A stretch of 64,000 nucleotides of DNA from DASQFQ01 sp038238015 (GTDB lineage: Bacteria > Actinomycetota > Thermoleophilia > Solirubrobacterales > Solirubrobacteraceae), in contig JBBRYA010000008.1 of assembly GCA_038238015.1 (NCBI GenBank), forward strand, positions 19,220-83,219. The letters are read 5' to 3'. The position numbers and the translations under genes were made by a program. Positions 8,217 through 17,368 of the stretch are shown here, in pieces (the stretch's first letter is position 1; every line of letters starts with the position of its first letter). The notes beneath the pieces are model-generated. The model saw nothing but the letters and a program-made list of their open reading frames with translations, did no database searches and was not told the origin of the DNA.

Positions 8217-8999
8217 CTACGACGCGGCGGCCAGGGACTTCAGCTTGCGGCGCGGCGCGTCCAGGCCGATGCGCTGCAGCACCTCGTCTGCGAGCGCGAG
8301 GTAGTCGGCGCCGAGGTCGGGGCGATGGTCGAGGATCGAGCGGCCGCGCTCGGCGGACTCCGCGTAGGCGATCGAGGAGCGGATGACGGACGCGAACACC
8401 TTCTCGGGGTAGTGCTCGGCCAGCGAGTCGTAGGCCTCGCGCGAGTGCACCGTGCGCATGTCGGCGATGTTCATGACCACGCCCAGGAACTCGAGGTCGG
8501 GGTTGTAGTACTCGGCGGCCTGCTCGATCACCTCGAGCGCGCCCTGCACGCCCTGCAGGGCGAAGTACTGCGCCTCGGAGGAGATCAGCGCCCAGTCGGC
8601 GGCCACGAGGCCGTTGACGGTCAGCAGGCCCAGCGCTGGCGGGCAGTCGATCAGGATCACGTCGTACTCCGAGCCGGCGGCCTTCAGCGCCTTGCGCAGC
8701 ACCAGCTCACGGCCCATCCTGCCCGACAGCGAGCGCTCGACCTCGGCCAGGATCGGCGTCGCCGGGACGATGCCGTCGTGGGTCGCGGCCTTGACCTTCG
8801 CCTCGCCGCTGAACACGTCGGCCACGGTGGGCGAGGCGTCGGGCGGCACGTCGAAGTAGTCCGACAGGTTGCCCTGGGGGTCGAGGTCGAGCACGAGCAC
8901 GTCGAGGCCGACGCGCCGCAGCACGTCAGCCAGCGTGCGCACCGTCGTGGTCTTGCCCGTCCCGCCCTTGAGCGAGAGGACCGCGATCGTCTCGGCCAT
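8217..8999 (-). CDS. ParA/Soj-type P-loop ATPase
   Basis: 260 residues. Deviant Walker A KGGTGKTTT near residue 10, DLDPQGNLSDYF, and Walker B IDCPPALGLLTVNGL, all typical of ParA/Soj ATPases that form dynamic ATP-bound dimers on DNA or at the membrane to position cargo. No parB gene lies beside it (the ParB-fold gene at 26336 is distant and different), so it is an orphan. It may position a protein or complex rather than the chromosome. The FHA gene just upstream (23 bp) is a plausible phosphothreonine-sensing partner. The start ATG at 8999 gives the standard N-terminus. Confidence 0.88.
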   Translation of the reverse strand: MAETIAVLSLKGGTGKTTTVRTLADVLRRVGLDVLVLDLDPQGNLSDYFDVPPDASPTVADVFSGEAKVKAATHDGIVPATPILAEVERSLSGRMGRELVLRKALKAAGSEYDVILIDCPPALGLLTVNGLVAADWALISSEAQYFALQGVQGALEVIEQAAEYYNPDLEFLGVVMNIADMRTVHSREAYDSLAEHYPEKVFASVIRSSIAYAESAERGRSILDHRPDLGADYLALADEVLQRIGLDAPRRKLKSLAAAS

Positions 9000-9022
9000 G
9001 CGGGCCGGGACTGTAGCGGCCG

Positions 9023-9505
9023 CTACTCCGCGAGCGCAGCCGGGGCCGATGCCACCGCCGAGCCGACGGTCGCCGTGTCCAGGTAGTACAGGGTGTGGCG
9101 GCCGATGGTGATCTCGTCGCCGTCGGCCAGCGGGCTGAAGTCCACCCGGCTGCCGTTGACGTGCACGCCGTTGAGCGAGCGGTCGTCGAGCACGCGCACG
9201 CCGTCCTCCTGGAGCGCGACGAGGGCGTGGCGGCGCGACACGGTCGCGTCGTCGAAGCGCACGTCGGCCGACAGCGAGCGCCCGATTCGCGTCCATTCCC
9301 GGGACAGCGGGACCACGACGCGGCGGCCGGAGTCCTCGTAGGCGATGTAGCGCCCGGGGCCGGTCACGCTCGCGCGCGCCTCCTCCACCCAGTCGGGCCG
9401 ATCGGGGGCGATCACGGGCTGCTCGGCCGTCACCGGCACCGAGCCCTCGCCGGTGAACGGCAGAGTGCCAGTGCGCTCGATCTCGCTGGGGGTGCGTGGA
9501 TCCAT
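9023..9505 (-). CDS. FHA domain protein
   Basis: 160 residues: a low-complexity N-terminus (about 1-55) with several threonines (RTGTLPFTGEG), then a forkhead-associated domain with RIGRSLSADV, the phosphothreonine-binding SRRHA and LNGVHVNG. FHA domains bind phosphothreonine peptides made by Ser/Thr kinases; the N-terminal threonines could be the protein's own kinase sites, as in GarA-like proteins (inference). The ATG at 9505 was chosen over the upstream alternative because AAGGAGA lies 6 nt before it. First gene of the minus-strand run FHA-parA-ldt-lyase. A lone TATGAT (minus strand, 9560-9565) could be a -10 element, but no -35 accompanies it. Confidence 0.87.
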   Translation of the reverse strand: MDPRTPSEIERTGTLPFTGEGSVPVTAEQPVIAPDRPDWVEEARASVTGPGRYIAYEDSGRRVVVPLSREWTRIGRSLSADVRFDDATVSRRHALVALQEDGVRVLDDRSLNGVHVNGSRVDFSPLADGDEITIGRHTLYYLDTATVGSAVASAPAALAE

Positions 9506-9653
9506 CAATCTCTCCTTGGCGCGCACGCGCCGTCCCGGCGACCCGATCCTCCGTCATGAATCATACGGGCGCGGTCAATGGGGGCTGGACCCCAGGCCCC
9601 AGGGGACTCGCCCCGGGCAGGGTCCTGGTGCCCGCCGCCGAACCCTCTCAACC

Positions 9654-9905
9654 ATGCCGGTCATCGCGTCGCCCTCACCGCGCCTGGAGCTCGCGCTGCT
9701 GCGCAAGAGCGTCGGCGCCCTCGCCGCGCGGCGCCACCGTTGCGCGCACTGCCACCGCACGCCGCTGATCGGCGAGCGCGTCTACCTCTACGGGCAGCGC
9801 ATGGTCTGCGAGCTGTGCCGCCCGCTGCGCCGCGAGGCGCCCGAGCGCTCCGAGCTCGTCCACTCCCCTGAGCACAAGCGGGCGGTGCGGGTCAGACGCG
9901 CGTAG
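9654..9905 (+). CDS. Small zinc-ribbon protein
   Basis: 83 residues. Two cysteine pairs, CAHC at about residue 30 and CELC at about 53, flank GERVYLYGQRMV, the pattern of a small treble-clef or zinc-ribbon module. The rest is basic (RRHR, KRAVRVRRA). I do not recognise a named family. It could bind DNA, RNA or a protein partner. It is divergent from the FHA gene and 14 nt ahead of the SRPBCC gene. The intergenic stretch before it (9506-9653, 148 bp) shows no clear operator. Confidence 0.65.
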   Translation: MPVIASPSPRLELALLRKSVGALAARRHRCAHCHRTPLIGERVYLYGQRMVCELCRPLRREAPERSELVHSPEHKRAVRVRRA

Positions 9906-9919
9906 TCTTCGCGCGCGCC

Positions 9920-10411
9920 GTGAACCCCATCGAGCTCTCCATCACGATCGACCGCCCGCGCGAGGAGGTCTTCGACTACCTCGCCGACATCGCCAACCAC
10001 TCCGAGTTCACCGACCACTACCTGAAGGAGTGGCACCTGACGCGCGTGGAGTCCTCCGGCCGCGGGGCGGGCGCGCGCTATCGGGTCGACGCGCCGCGCA
10101 ACCGCTTCTCGTGGGCGGACATGACCTTCGTCGAGGTCGAGCGGCCCTACCGGATCGTCGCCGTCGGCCGCGGAGGCAAGTTCAACCGCACCAAGAGCTT
10201 CGCGAGCTGGACCCTCTCCCCGTCCGGCTCCGGGACGCACGTGGAGTACGTCACCGAGACCGAGCCGGCCCTGGCCAGCGACCGCCTGATGGAGGCCTTC
10301 GGCTTCCGGCGCTGGCTCCGGCGGCGCTCCAACAAGGCGCTCAAAAGGCTGCAGCGGATCCTCGAGGACAACGAGGGACGCGGCACGCGGGTGACGGTCG
10401 CGGGCCTCTAG
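9920..10411 (+). CDS. SRPBCC (polyketide cyclase/START-like) family protein
   Basis: 163 residues with the START/Bet v 1-like pattern: IELSITIDRPREEVFDYLADIANHSEF at the N-terminus, strands ending in FVEVERPYRIVAVGR and THVEYVTETEPA, and a long C-terminal helix rich in Arg/Lys (RRWLRRRSNKALKRLQRIL). The fold makes a hydrophobic pocket for lipids or polyketide-like ligands. The ligand cannot be read from sequence. The start is a GTG. It sits just ahead of a lipoprotein gene (13 nt), and the two may be cotranscribed. Confidence 0.82.
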   Translation: MNPIELSITIDRPREEVFDYLADIANHSEFTDHYLKEWHLTRVESSGRGAGARYRVDAPRNRFSWADMTFVEVERPYRIVAVGRGGKFNRTKSFASWTLSPSGSGTHVEYVTETEPALASDRLMEAFGFRRWLRRRSNKALKRLQRILEDNEGRGTRVTVAGL

Positions 10412-10424
10412 ACTGCCGCCCGTC

Positions 10425-10988
10425 GTGACCCGCCCGGCCCGCCACCTGAGCCTTTGCGTCCTGGCCCTCACCGCCCTGCTGATCCTCGCGGGCTGCGGCA
10501 ACAAGCTCGAGGTCCGCACCCTGGGCGCGACCGAGGGCCTCTACATCGACGTCGGCCAGCTCAAGTACCAGGTGCAGAACTCGCGGATCCTGAACCCGAA
10601 CGACATCGAGGACCGCACCTACCTGCAGGGCCTGGACTCGAGCGAGGCGCCGCCGAACGCCCAGCAGACCTGGTTCGCGATCTTCGTGCGCGTGCAGAAC
10701 ACCGGCAAGCGCGCACTGCCCTCCGCGCGCGACTTCTCGATCATCGACACGCTCGCCAAGCGCTACACGCCCGTGCGCATCACCAACCCGTTCGTGTACC
10801 AGCCGATGACGCTCCAGCCCAAGGGCCTGATCCCGCAGCCCGACTCGATCGCGGCCGACGGCGTCATCCAAGGCTCGCTGCTGCTCTTCCGCGTCGACCT
10901 CACTTCGCTGCAGAACCGCCCGCTGGAGTTCCACATCGCCAACCCGGCAAACGCCAAGGAGCTCGGGATCGTGGACCTCGACGTCTAG
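10425..10988 (+). CDS. Predicted lipoprotein, unknown function
   Basis: 187 residues starting at a GTG. The signal sequence ends in lipobox LILAGC (Cys about 25), followed by a beta-rich extracytoplasmic domain (WFAIFVRVQNTGKRALPSA, then IQGSLLLFRVDL) that resembles DUF4352-like immunoglobulin-type domains of telokin fold. Such domains occur in secreted actinobacterial lipoproteins with poorly known roles. It overlaps the convergent penicillin-binding-protein gene by 4 nt, so a cell-envelope role is plausible but not shown. Confidence 0.75.
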   Translation: MTRPARHLSLCVLALTALLILAGCGNKLEVRTLGATEGLYIDVGQLKYQVQNSRILNPNDIEDRTYLQGLDSSEAPPNAQQTWFAIFVRVQNTGKRALPSARDFSIIDTLAKRYTPVRITNPFVYQPMTLQPKGLIPQPDSIAADGVIQGSLLLFRVDLTSLQNRPLEFHIANPANAKELGIVDLDV

Positions 10989-12745
10989 CGCTTCAGCGCG
11001 GCGAGCAGGACGGTCTTGGCGGCGGGGGCCGCCGTCTCGCCGCCGGCCCCCTGGCCGACGAGCAGGACGGCCACCGCCACGCGCGGGTGGTCGTAAGGGG
11101 CGAAGGCGGTGAACCACGCGTCGGTGTCGGTCTTGTCCTCCACCGGCACGGGCGTGGGGACCGCCCCGGGCTGCTGGGTCCCTGGGTCGGGCTTGACGGT
11201 CGTGCGCAGCTCCGCCGTGCCGGTCTTGCCGGCCACCGTGACGCCCGGGATCGAGGCGCCGGCGCCGGTGCCGCCGGCGACGACGGCGCGCATGAAGCGT
11301 GCGATGACGCGCGCCACGGGCTTTGACACCGCCTGCACTGCCGTGCCCTGGCCGCCGCGCGAGAGCGTCGGGCGCACGCGCCGGCCGCGCTCGGCGATCG
11401 TGGCGGCCACGGATGCGAGCTGCAGCGGCGTGGCGAGCACCTTGCCCTGGCCGATCGCCGATGAGCCGACGGCAAGGTCGTCGCCGATCGCTTCCGGCGG
11501 CGGCAGCGTCGAGGGCGCGGCGCCGGCCAGCGTCGGCGTCTCGTTGAAGCCGAAGCGCTGCGCCGTCGCGCTCAGCCGCTTGGCGCCGAGCTTGGCGCCC
11601 AGCGGGGCGAAGACGGAGTTGCAGGACTCGGCGAACGCCGCCTTGAGCGAGCCCCCGCAGGCCTCTCCGTGGGCGTTCTCGAGCTTGACGCCCTCCAGCG
11701 TGGTGAACGTCTCGACCGGGAAGCTGTCGGTGCTCTTGGCCACCCCGGAGCCCAGCAGGCCCGCGAGCGTGACGATCTTGAACGTCGAGCCGGGGGGCTG
11801 CGGCGCGGAGTAGGCGATGCCCGCGAGCGCGAGCACTTCGCCGGTGCCGGGCTTGAGCGCGGCCACCCCGCCGAAGCGCCCCGCCAGCGCCTCGACCGCC
11901 GCGCGCTGCACCGCCGGGTCGATGCTCGAGCGGACGTTCTCGCCCCGCACCGGCGCGGCCCGGGCGAGCGTGCGCCGGCCGGCGAGCAGGATGCCCCCGG
12001 GGGCGCCGGTCAGGCGCGCGTCGAACTCGCGCTCGAGCCCGTTGAGGCCCACCGGCGCGCCGGCCGGGACGCCGCGGCGTGCGAGCTCGGCCGCTCGCTC
12101 GGGCGGCGCGGGGCCGACGCGGCCGACGACGTCGGCCGCCACGGGCCCGAGGCTGGAGACGCGGGTCGGGCCCTGCGCCAGCGGGGACCCGTCGCGAGCC
12201 AGAATGTCCCCGCGCGCCGCGAGCGTCGTCTCGCGGGTCAGCTTCTCTCCCGCGCGCAGCCCCGGGTAGACGAGCTGGGCGCGCCAGTCGACGCCCACGC
12301 CGTCGCCGTCCTCGACCACCGGCAGGCGCAGCCGGCCCGAGAGGCGCCCGAACACGCGCGTCGTGTAGACGACGGGCACCACGTAGGCGCCGTCGCTGCC
12401 CCTGCGAGGCCGCGTCGCGGACACCCGCTGGAGCGTGAGCGTGTCGTTGGCCTGCCGGTAGGTGCGCTGGAAGCGCTGCAGGCTCGCGCGACGGCGCGCG
12501 GACTGCGTGAGCAACGCGTGCATCGCCGCGTAGTCGCCGCGCGACCATGCAGCGGCCCACCGCCGTGCGATCGCGCGCTCTGGCGGCTCGTGGCGCAGGC
12601 CCGCCACCGCGCCGGCGCCGAAGGCCAGCAGCGCGAGCGCGCCGAGCAGGAGCAGCCGCGAGCTGCGCGGGCGCCGGGACCCGCGGCGGCGTGCCGGCGC
12701 CCGGACGGCGAGCGGGGAGAGGCGGGACGCGGGCATCACGGTCAT
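10985..12745 (-). CDS. Class B penicillin-binding protein (PBP2-like transpeptidase)
   Basis: About 586 residues. After a basic cytoplasmic tail and one membrane anchor (LLLLGALALLAFGAGAVAGL) comes an NTF2-like MecA_N-type domain (about 60-180), a dimerisation region, and the penicillin-binding transpeptidase domain with STFK (active Ser about 320), SCN (about 372) and KTGT (about 506). It cross-links septal or lateral peptidoglycan and is a beta-lactam target. Three starts are close together (ATG 12745, GTG 12739, ATG 12736); AGGGA is only 2 nt from the first, so one of the later two may be used. Divergent from the MarP-like protease gene. Confidence 0.93.
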   Translation of the reverse strand: MTVMPASRLSPLAVRAPARRRGSRRPRSSRLLLLGALALLAFGAGAVAGLRHEPPERAIARRWAAAWSRGDYAAMHALLTQSARRRASLQRFQRTYRQANDTLTLQRVSATRPRRGSDGAYVVPVVYTTRVFGRLSGRLRLPVVEDGDGVGVDWRAQLVYPGLRAGEKLTRETTLAARGDILARDGSPLAQGPTRVSSLGPVAADVVGRVGPAPPERAAELARRGVPAGAPVGLNGLEREFDARLTGAPGGILLAGRRTLARAAPVRGENVRSSIDPAVQRAAVEALAGRFGGVAALKPGTGEVLALAGIAYSAPQPPGSTFKIVTLAGLLGSGVAKSTDSFPVETFTTLEGVKLENAHGEACGGSLKAAFAESCNSVFAPLGAKLGAKRLSATAQRFGFNETPTLAGAAPSTLPPPEAIGDDLAVGSSAIGQGKVLATPLQLASVAATIAERGRRVRPTLSRGGQGTAVQAVSKPVARVIARFMRAVVAGGTGAGASIPGVTVAGKTGTAELRTTVKPDPGTQQPGAVPTPVPVEDKTDTDAWFTAFAPYDHPRVAVAVLLVGQGAGGETAAPAAKTVLLAALKR

Positions 12746-12815
12746 ATTCCCTGGCGGAAGGGCAAGCACGCGGCGCCCCGGGTGGCGAGGCCGACCATCT
12801 ACCCTCGCTGGCCCG

Positions 12816-13958
12816 ATGACGGGGCTCGACTGGATCATCGCCGCGATCGTGCTGCTGCTCGCGGTCTTCGGCTGGGCGCAGGGCTTCGTGGCCGCGGCGC
12901 TCGCGCTCGTCGGCTTCGCGGCCGGCGCGTGGCTCGGCACGCGGCTGGTGCCGCTGGTGCTCTCCGACGGCGCCCGCTCGCCCTACGCGCCGGCCTTCGG
13001 GCTGATCGGCGCCCTGCTGGCCGGCGCGGCCTTCGCGGCCGGCTTCGAGGGCGTCGGCTCCCGGCTGCGCGCCCGGCTGCGGGCGCCCGGCCTGGCGGCG
13101 CTCGACGGTGCCCTGGGCGCGGTGCTGACCGCCTGCATCGCGCTAGGGGTGATCTGGATCATCGGGGCTGTCGCGGTGCACAACGGCTCGCCGGACCTGC
13201 GCCGGCAGGTCCAGCGCTCTGCCGTCCTCTCGCGCCTGAACGCCGCGCTGCCCCCCTCGGGCCCGCTGCTGAACACGCTTGCGCGGCTCGACCCGTTCCC
13301 TCGCATCAACCTGCCCGAGGGGCGTCTGGCCGCCCCGCGCGCCGGGATCGCTCGCGACGCCGACGTCCGCGCCGCGGAGCCGAGCGTGGTCAAGATCCTC
13401 GGCACCGCCTGCGGGCTCGGCGTCGAGGGCTCGGGCTGGGTGGTGCGGCCCGGCCTCGTGGTCACGAACGCCCACGTGGTCGCCGGCCAGGACGACACTC
13501 GCGTGCTGCCGCGCGGCAAGGGCGCCGGGCTTGCCGCGCACGCGGTCGCCTTCGACCCCCGCAACGACATCGCGGTGCTCCGCGTCGAGGGCCTCACGGC
13601 GCCGGCGCTCGAGATCGCTGCGGACCCGAAGGCCGGCACGTCGGCGGCGATCCTCGGCTTCCCGCTCAACGGCGACTACGACGTGCGCCCCGGGCGCCTG
13701 GGCCCAACGCGCAGCAGCGCCACGCAGGACGCCTACGGCCGCGGCCCGGTCCAGCGGCGGCTCACCTCGCTGCGCGGCGTGGTGCGCTCAGGCAACTCCG
13801 GCGGGCCGATGGTCGACGGCCGCGGGCGTGTCGTGACGACGATCTTCGCCGCGACCACGACCGGCCCGCGCGGCGGCTACGGCGTGCCGAACGCGATCGT
13901 GCGGCGCAGGCTCGCGGGCGCGTCCGGGCCGGTGTCCACCGGACCGTGCGCCGGCTGA
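12816..13958 (+). CDS. MarP-like membrane serine protease (CvpA + trypsin domains)
   Basis: 380 residues. The N-terminal 150 or so hold about four hydrophobic segments of the CvpA/colicin V production type, followed by an extracytoplasmic trypsin-like domain with a full triad: His in TNAHVVAG (about 220), Asp in RNDIAVLRV (about 251) and Ser in GNSGGPMV (about 328). The architecture matches mycobacterial MarP, a periplasmic protease needed for acid and oxidative stress survival, which acts on a peptidoglycan hydrolase. The neighbouring PBP is consistent with envelope work. Substrate here unknown. Confidence 0.9.
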   Translation: MTGLDWIIAAIVLLLAVFGWAQGFVAAALALVGFAAGAWLGTRLVPLVLSDGARSPYAPAFGLIGALLAGAAFAAGFEGVGSRLRARLRAPGLAALDGALGAVLTACIALGVIWIIGAVAVHNGSPDLRRQVQRSAVLSRLNAALPPSGPLLNTLARLDPFPRINLPEGRLAAPRAGIARDADVRAAEPSVVKILGTACGLGVEGSGWVVRPGLVVTNAHVVAGQDDTRVLPRGKGAGLAAHAVAFDPRNDIAVLRVEGLTAPALEIAADPKAGTSAAILGFPLNGDYDVRPGRLGPTRSSATQDAYGRGPVQRRLTSLRGVVRSGNSGGPMVDGRGRVVTTIFAATTTGPRGGYGVPNAIVRRRLAGASGPVSTGPCAG

Positions 13959-13994
13959 GCCGCCGCAGGAGGCCCCGCTAGGCTCATCGCACCC

Positions 13995-16237
<2,243 letters not shown>

Positions 16238-16241
<4 letters not shown>

Positions 16242-16912
16242 GCGAGAGCTTCCCGCAGCGCGCGTTCGCGCTCCCGGCGGGTGCGACCGAGGTCGTGCTC
16301 GTACGCCACGGAGCCTCGGCGGTCGCGGTGCGCGGGCGCAGGCACCCGTTGCTCGACGGCCAGGGCGACCCCGCGCTCGCGCCGGAGGGCGAAGCGCAGG
16401 CGCTCGCCGTCGCCGAGCGCCTCGGCGCCGAGGCGCTGCGCGGCCTGTTCGTGACCACACTCCAGCGGACCGCGCAGACCGCCGCGCCGCTCGCCGCGAG
16501 TCTCGGGATCGAGCCGGTGGTGGTCGCCGACCTGCGCGAGGCGCACCTCGGCGACTGGGAGGGCGGCGAGCTGCGCATCCGCTCGGCGGACCGCGACCCG
16601 CTCGTGCAGCGCATGCGCGAGCAGGAGCGCTGGGACGTGATCCCGGGAGCGGAGCCGATGGAGGCGTTCGCCGCGCGCGTGCGTGCCGGGCTGCAGCGCG
16701 TCGTGGCGACCGCGGGCCTGGATGTCGTGACCGCGGCGGTCGTCCACGGAGGGGTCATCGGCGAGCTCTGCCGGCAGGCCACCGGCAGCCGGCCGTTCGC
16801 GTTCGTGCATTCCGACAACGGCTCGTTGACGCGGCTCGTCGTCCTGCGCGACGGCGCCTGGCTCCTGCGGTCCTTCAACGACACGGCCCACCTCGAGGGC
16901 CGAGCCCACTAG
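16238..16912 (+). CDS. Histidine phosphatase (phosphoglycerate-mutase-like)
   Basis: 224 residues from a TTG at 16238 that overlaps the topB stop. The catalytic histidine is His24 in LVRHGAS; TLQRTAQTAAPL is the conserved Arg region, and VVHGGV near residue 168 has the second histidine. The branch-1 histidine phosphatase superfamily removes phosphate from sugars, cofactor precursors (alpha-ribazole-P) or proteins. The substrate is not evident and no cobalamin genes are nearby. No alternative ATG or GTG keeps the N-terminus, so the coupled TTG is preferred. It overlaps the convergent small membrane protein gene by 4 nt. Confidence 0.87.
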
Positions 16913-17223
16913 CGGTCGGCGCCCTCCATCGGGCTTCGGTCGAGCCGCGGGGCGCGCGGCGGCGCGCTGTCGGGGTCCGAGCGGCCCGGGCGCAGCAGCA
17001 GCGAGAACAGCGCCGAGAACGCGATCACGATCTCGGCGAGCGCGTGGGCGAACGGGTTCACCGGCACGGGCTCCTCCCGAGGCGGCGCCTCCGGAGCGCA
17101 GGCGGCGCCCGCCGTGCGCGTCCAGGCCACGAACAGCTCGGCGGAGTCGACCGCCTCGGCGACCCGGCCGGCGAGGGCGACGTCGGCGTCGCTGTGGTCA
17201 GCGGGCATGTAGAGATGCGGCAT
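16909..17223 (-). CDS. Small protein with one membrane segment
   Basis: 104 residues, no recognised family. The N-terminal half is acidic (MPHLYMPADHSDADVALAGRV); one hydrophobic segment (ALAEIVIAFSALFSLLL, about residues 66-82) follows, and the tail is rich in Pro/Arg/Asp. The ATG at 17223 has GGGAG 8 nt upstream and was chosen over longer alternatives for that reason. It is divergent from addB across a 145-bp region containing the 16-bp palindrome at 17296-17311. Codon bias looks native. Confidence 0.6.
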   Translation of the reverse strand: MPHLYMPADHSDADVALAGRVAEAVDSAELFVAWTRTAGAACAPEAPPREEPVPVNPFAHALAEIVIAFSALFSLLLRPGRSDPDSAPPRAPRLDRSPMEGADR

Positions 17224-17295
17224 TCCGACGGCTCCCGGTGCGATGAACGGCTCTCGACGTGTGTCGGCCCGAACCCTCTCAGCTTGAGCCTCAGC

Positions 17296-17311
17296 CGGAC
17301 ATAAATGTCCG
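17296..17311. promoter_or_regulatory. Perfect 16-bp palindrome, candidate operator
   Basis: CGGACATAAATGTCCG: arms of 7 bp around AA, in an unusually AT-rich spot of the 145-bp divergent gap between the small membrane protein gene (start 17223) and addB (start 17369). Its size and symmetry suit a dimeric repressor. Because the plus-strand target is a recombination nuclease operon, a damage-responsive regulator is one possibility, but it is not the GAAC-N4-GTTC form of many actinobacterial LexA sites. Confidence 0.5.
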
Positions 17312-17368
17312 CTAAGTGCGGCGGACGCGTCACATCGTCGGGGCCGCGGGTCACCCTTAGCGGTCGCC

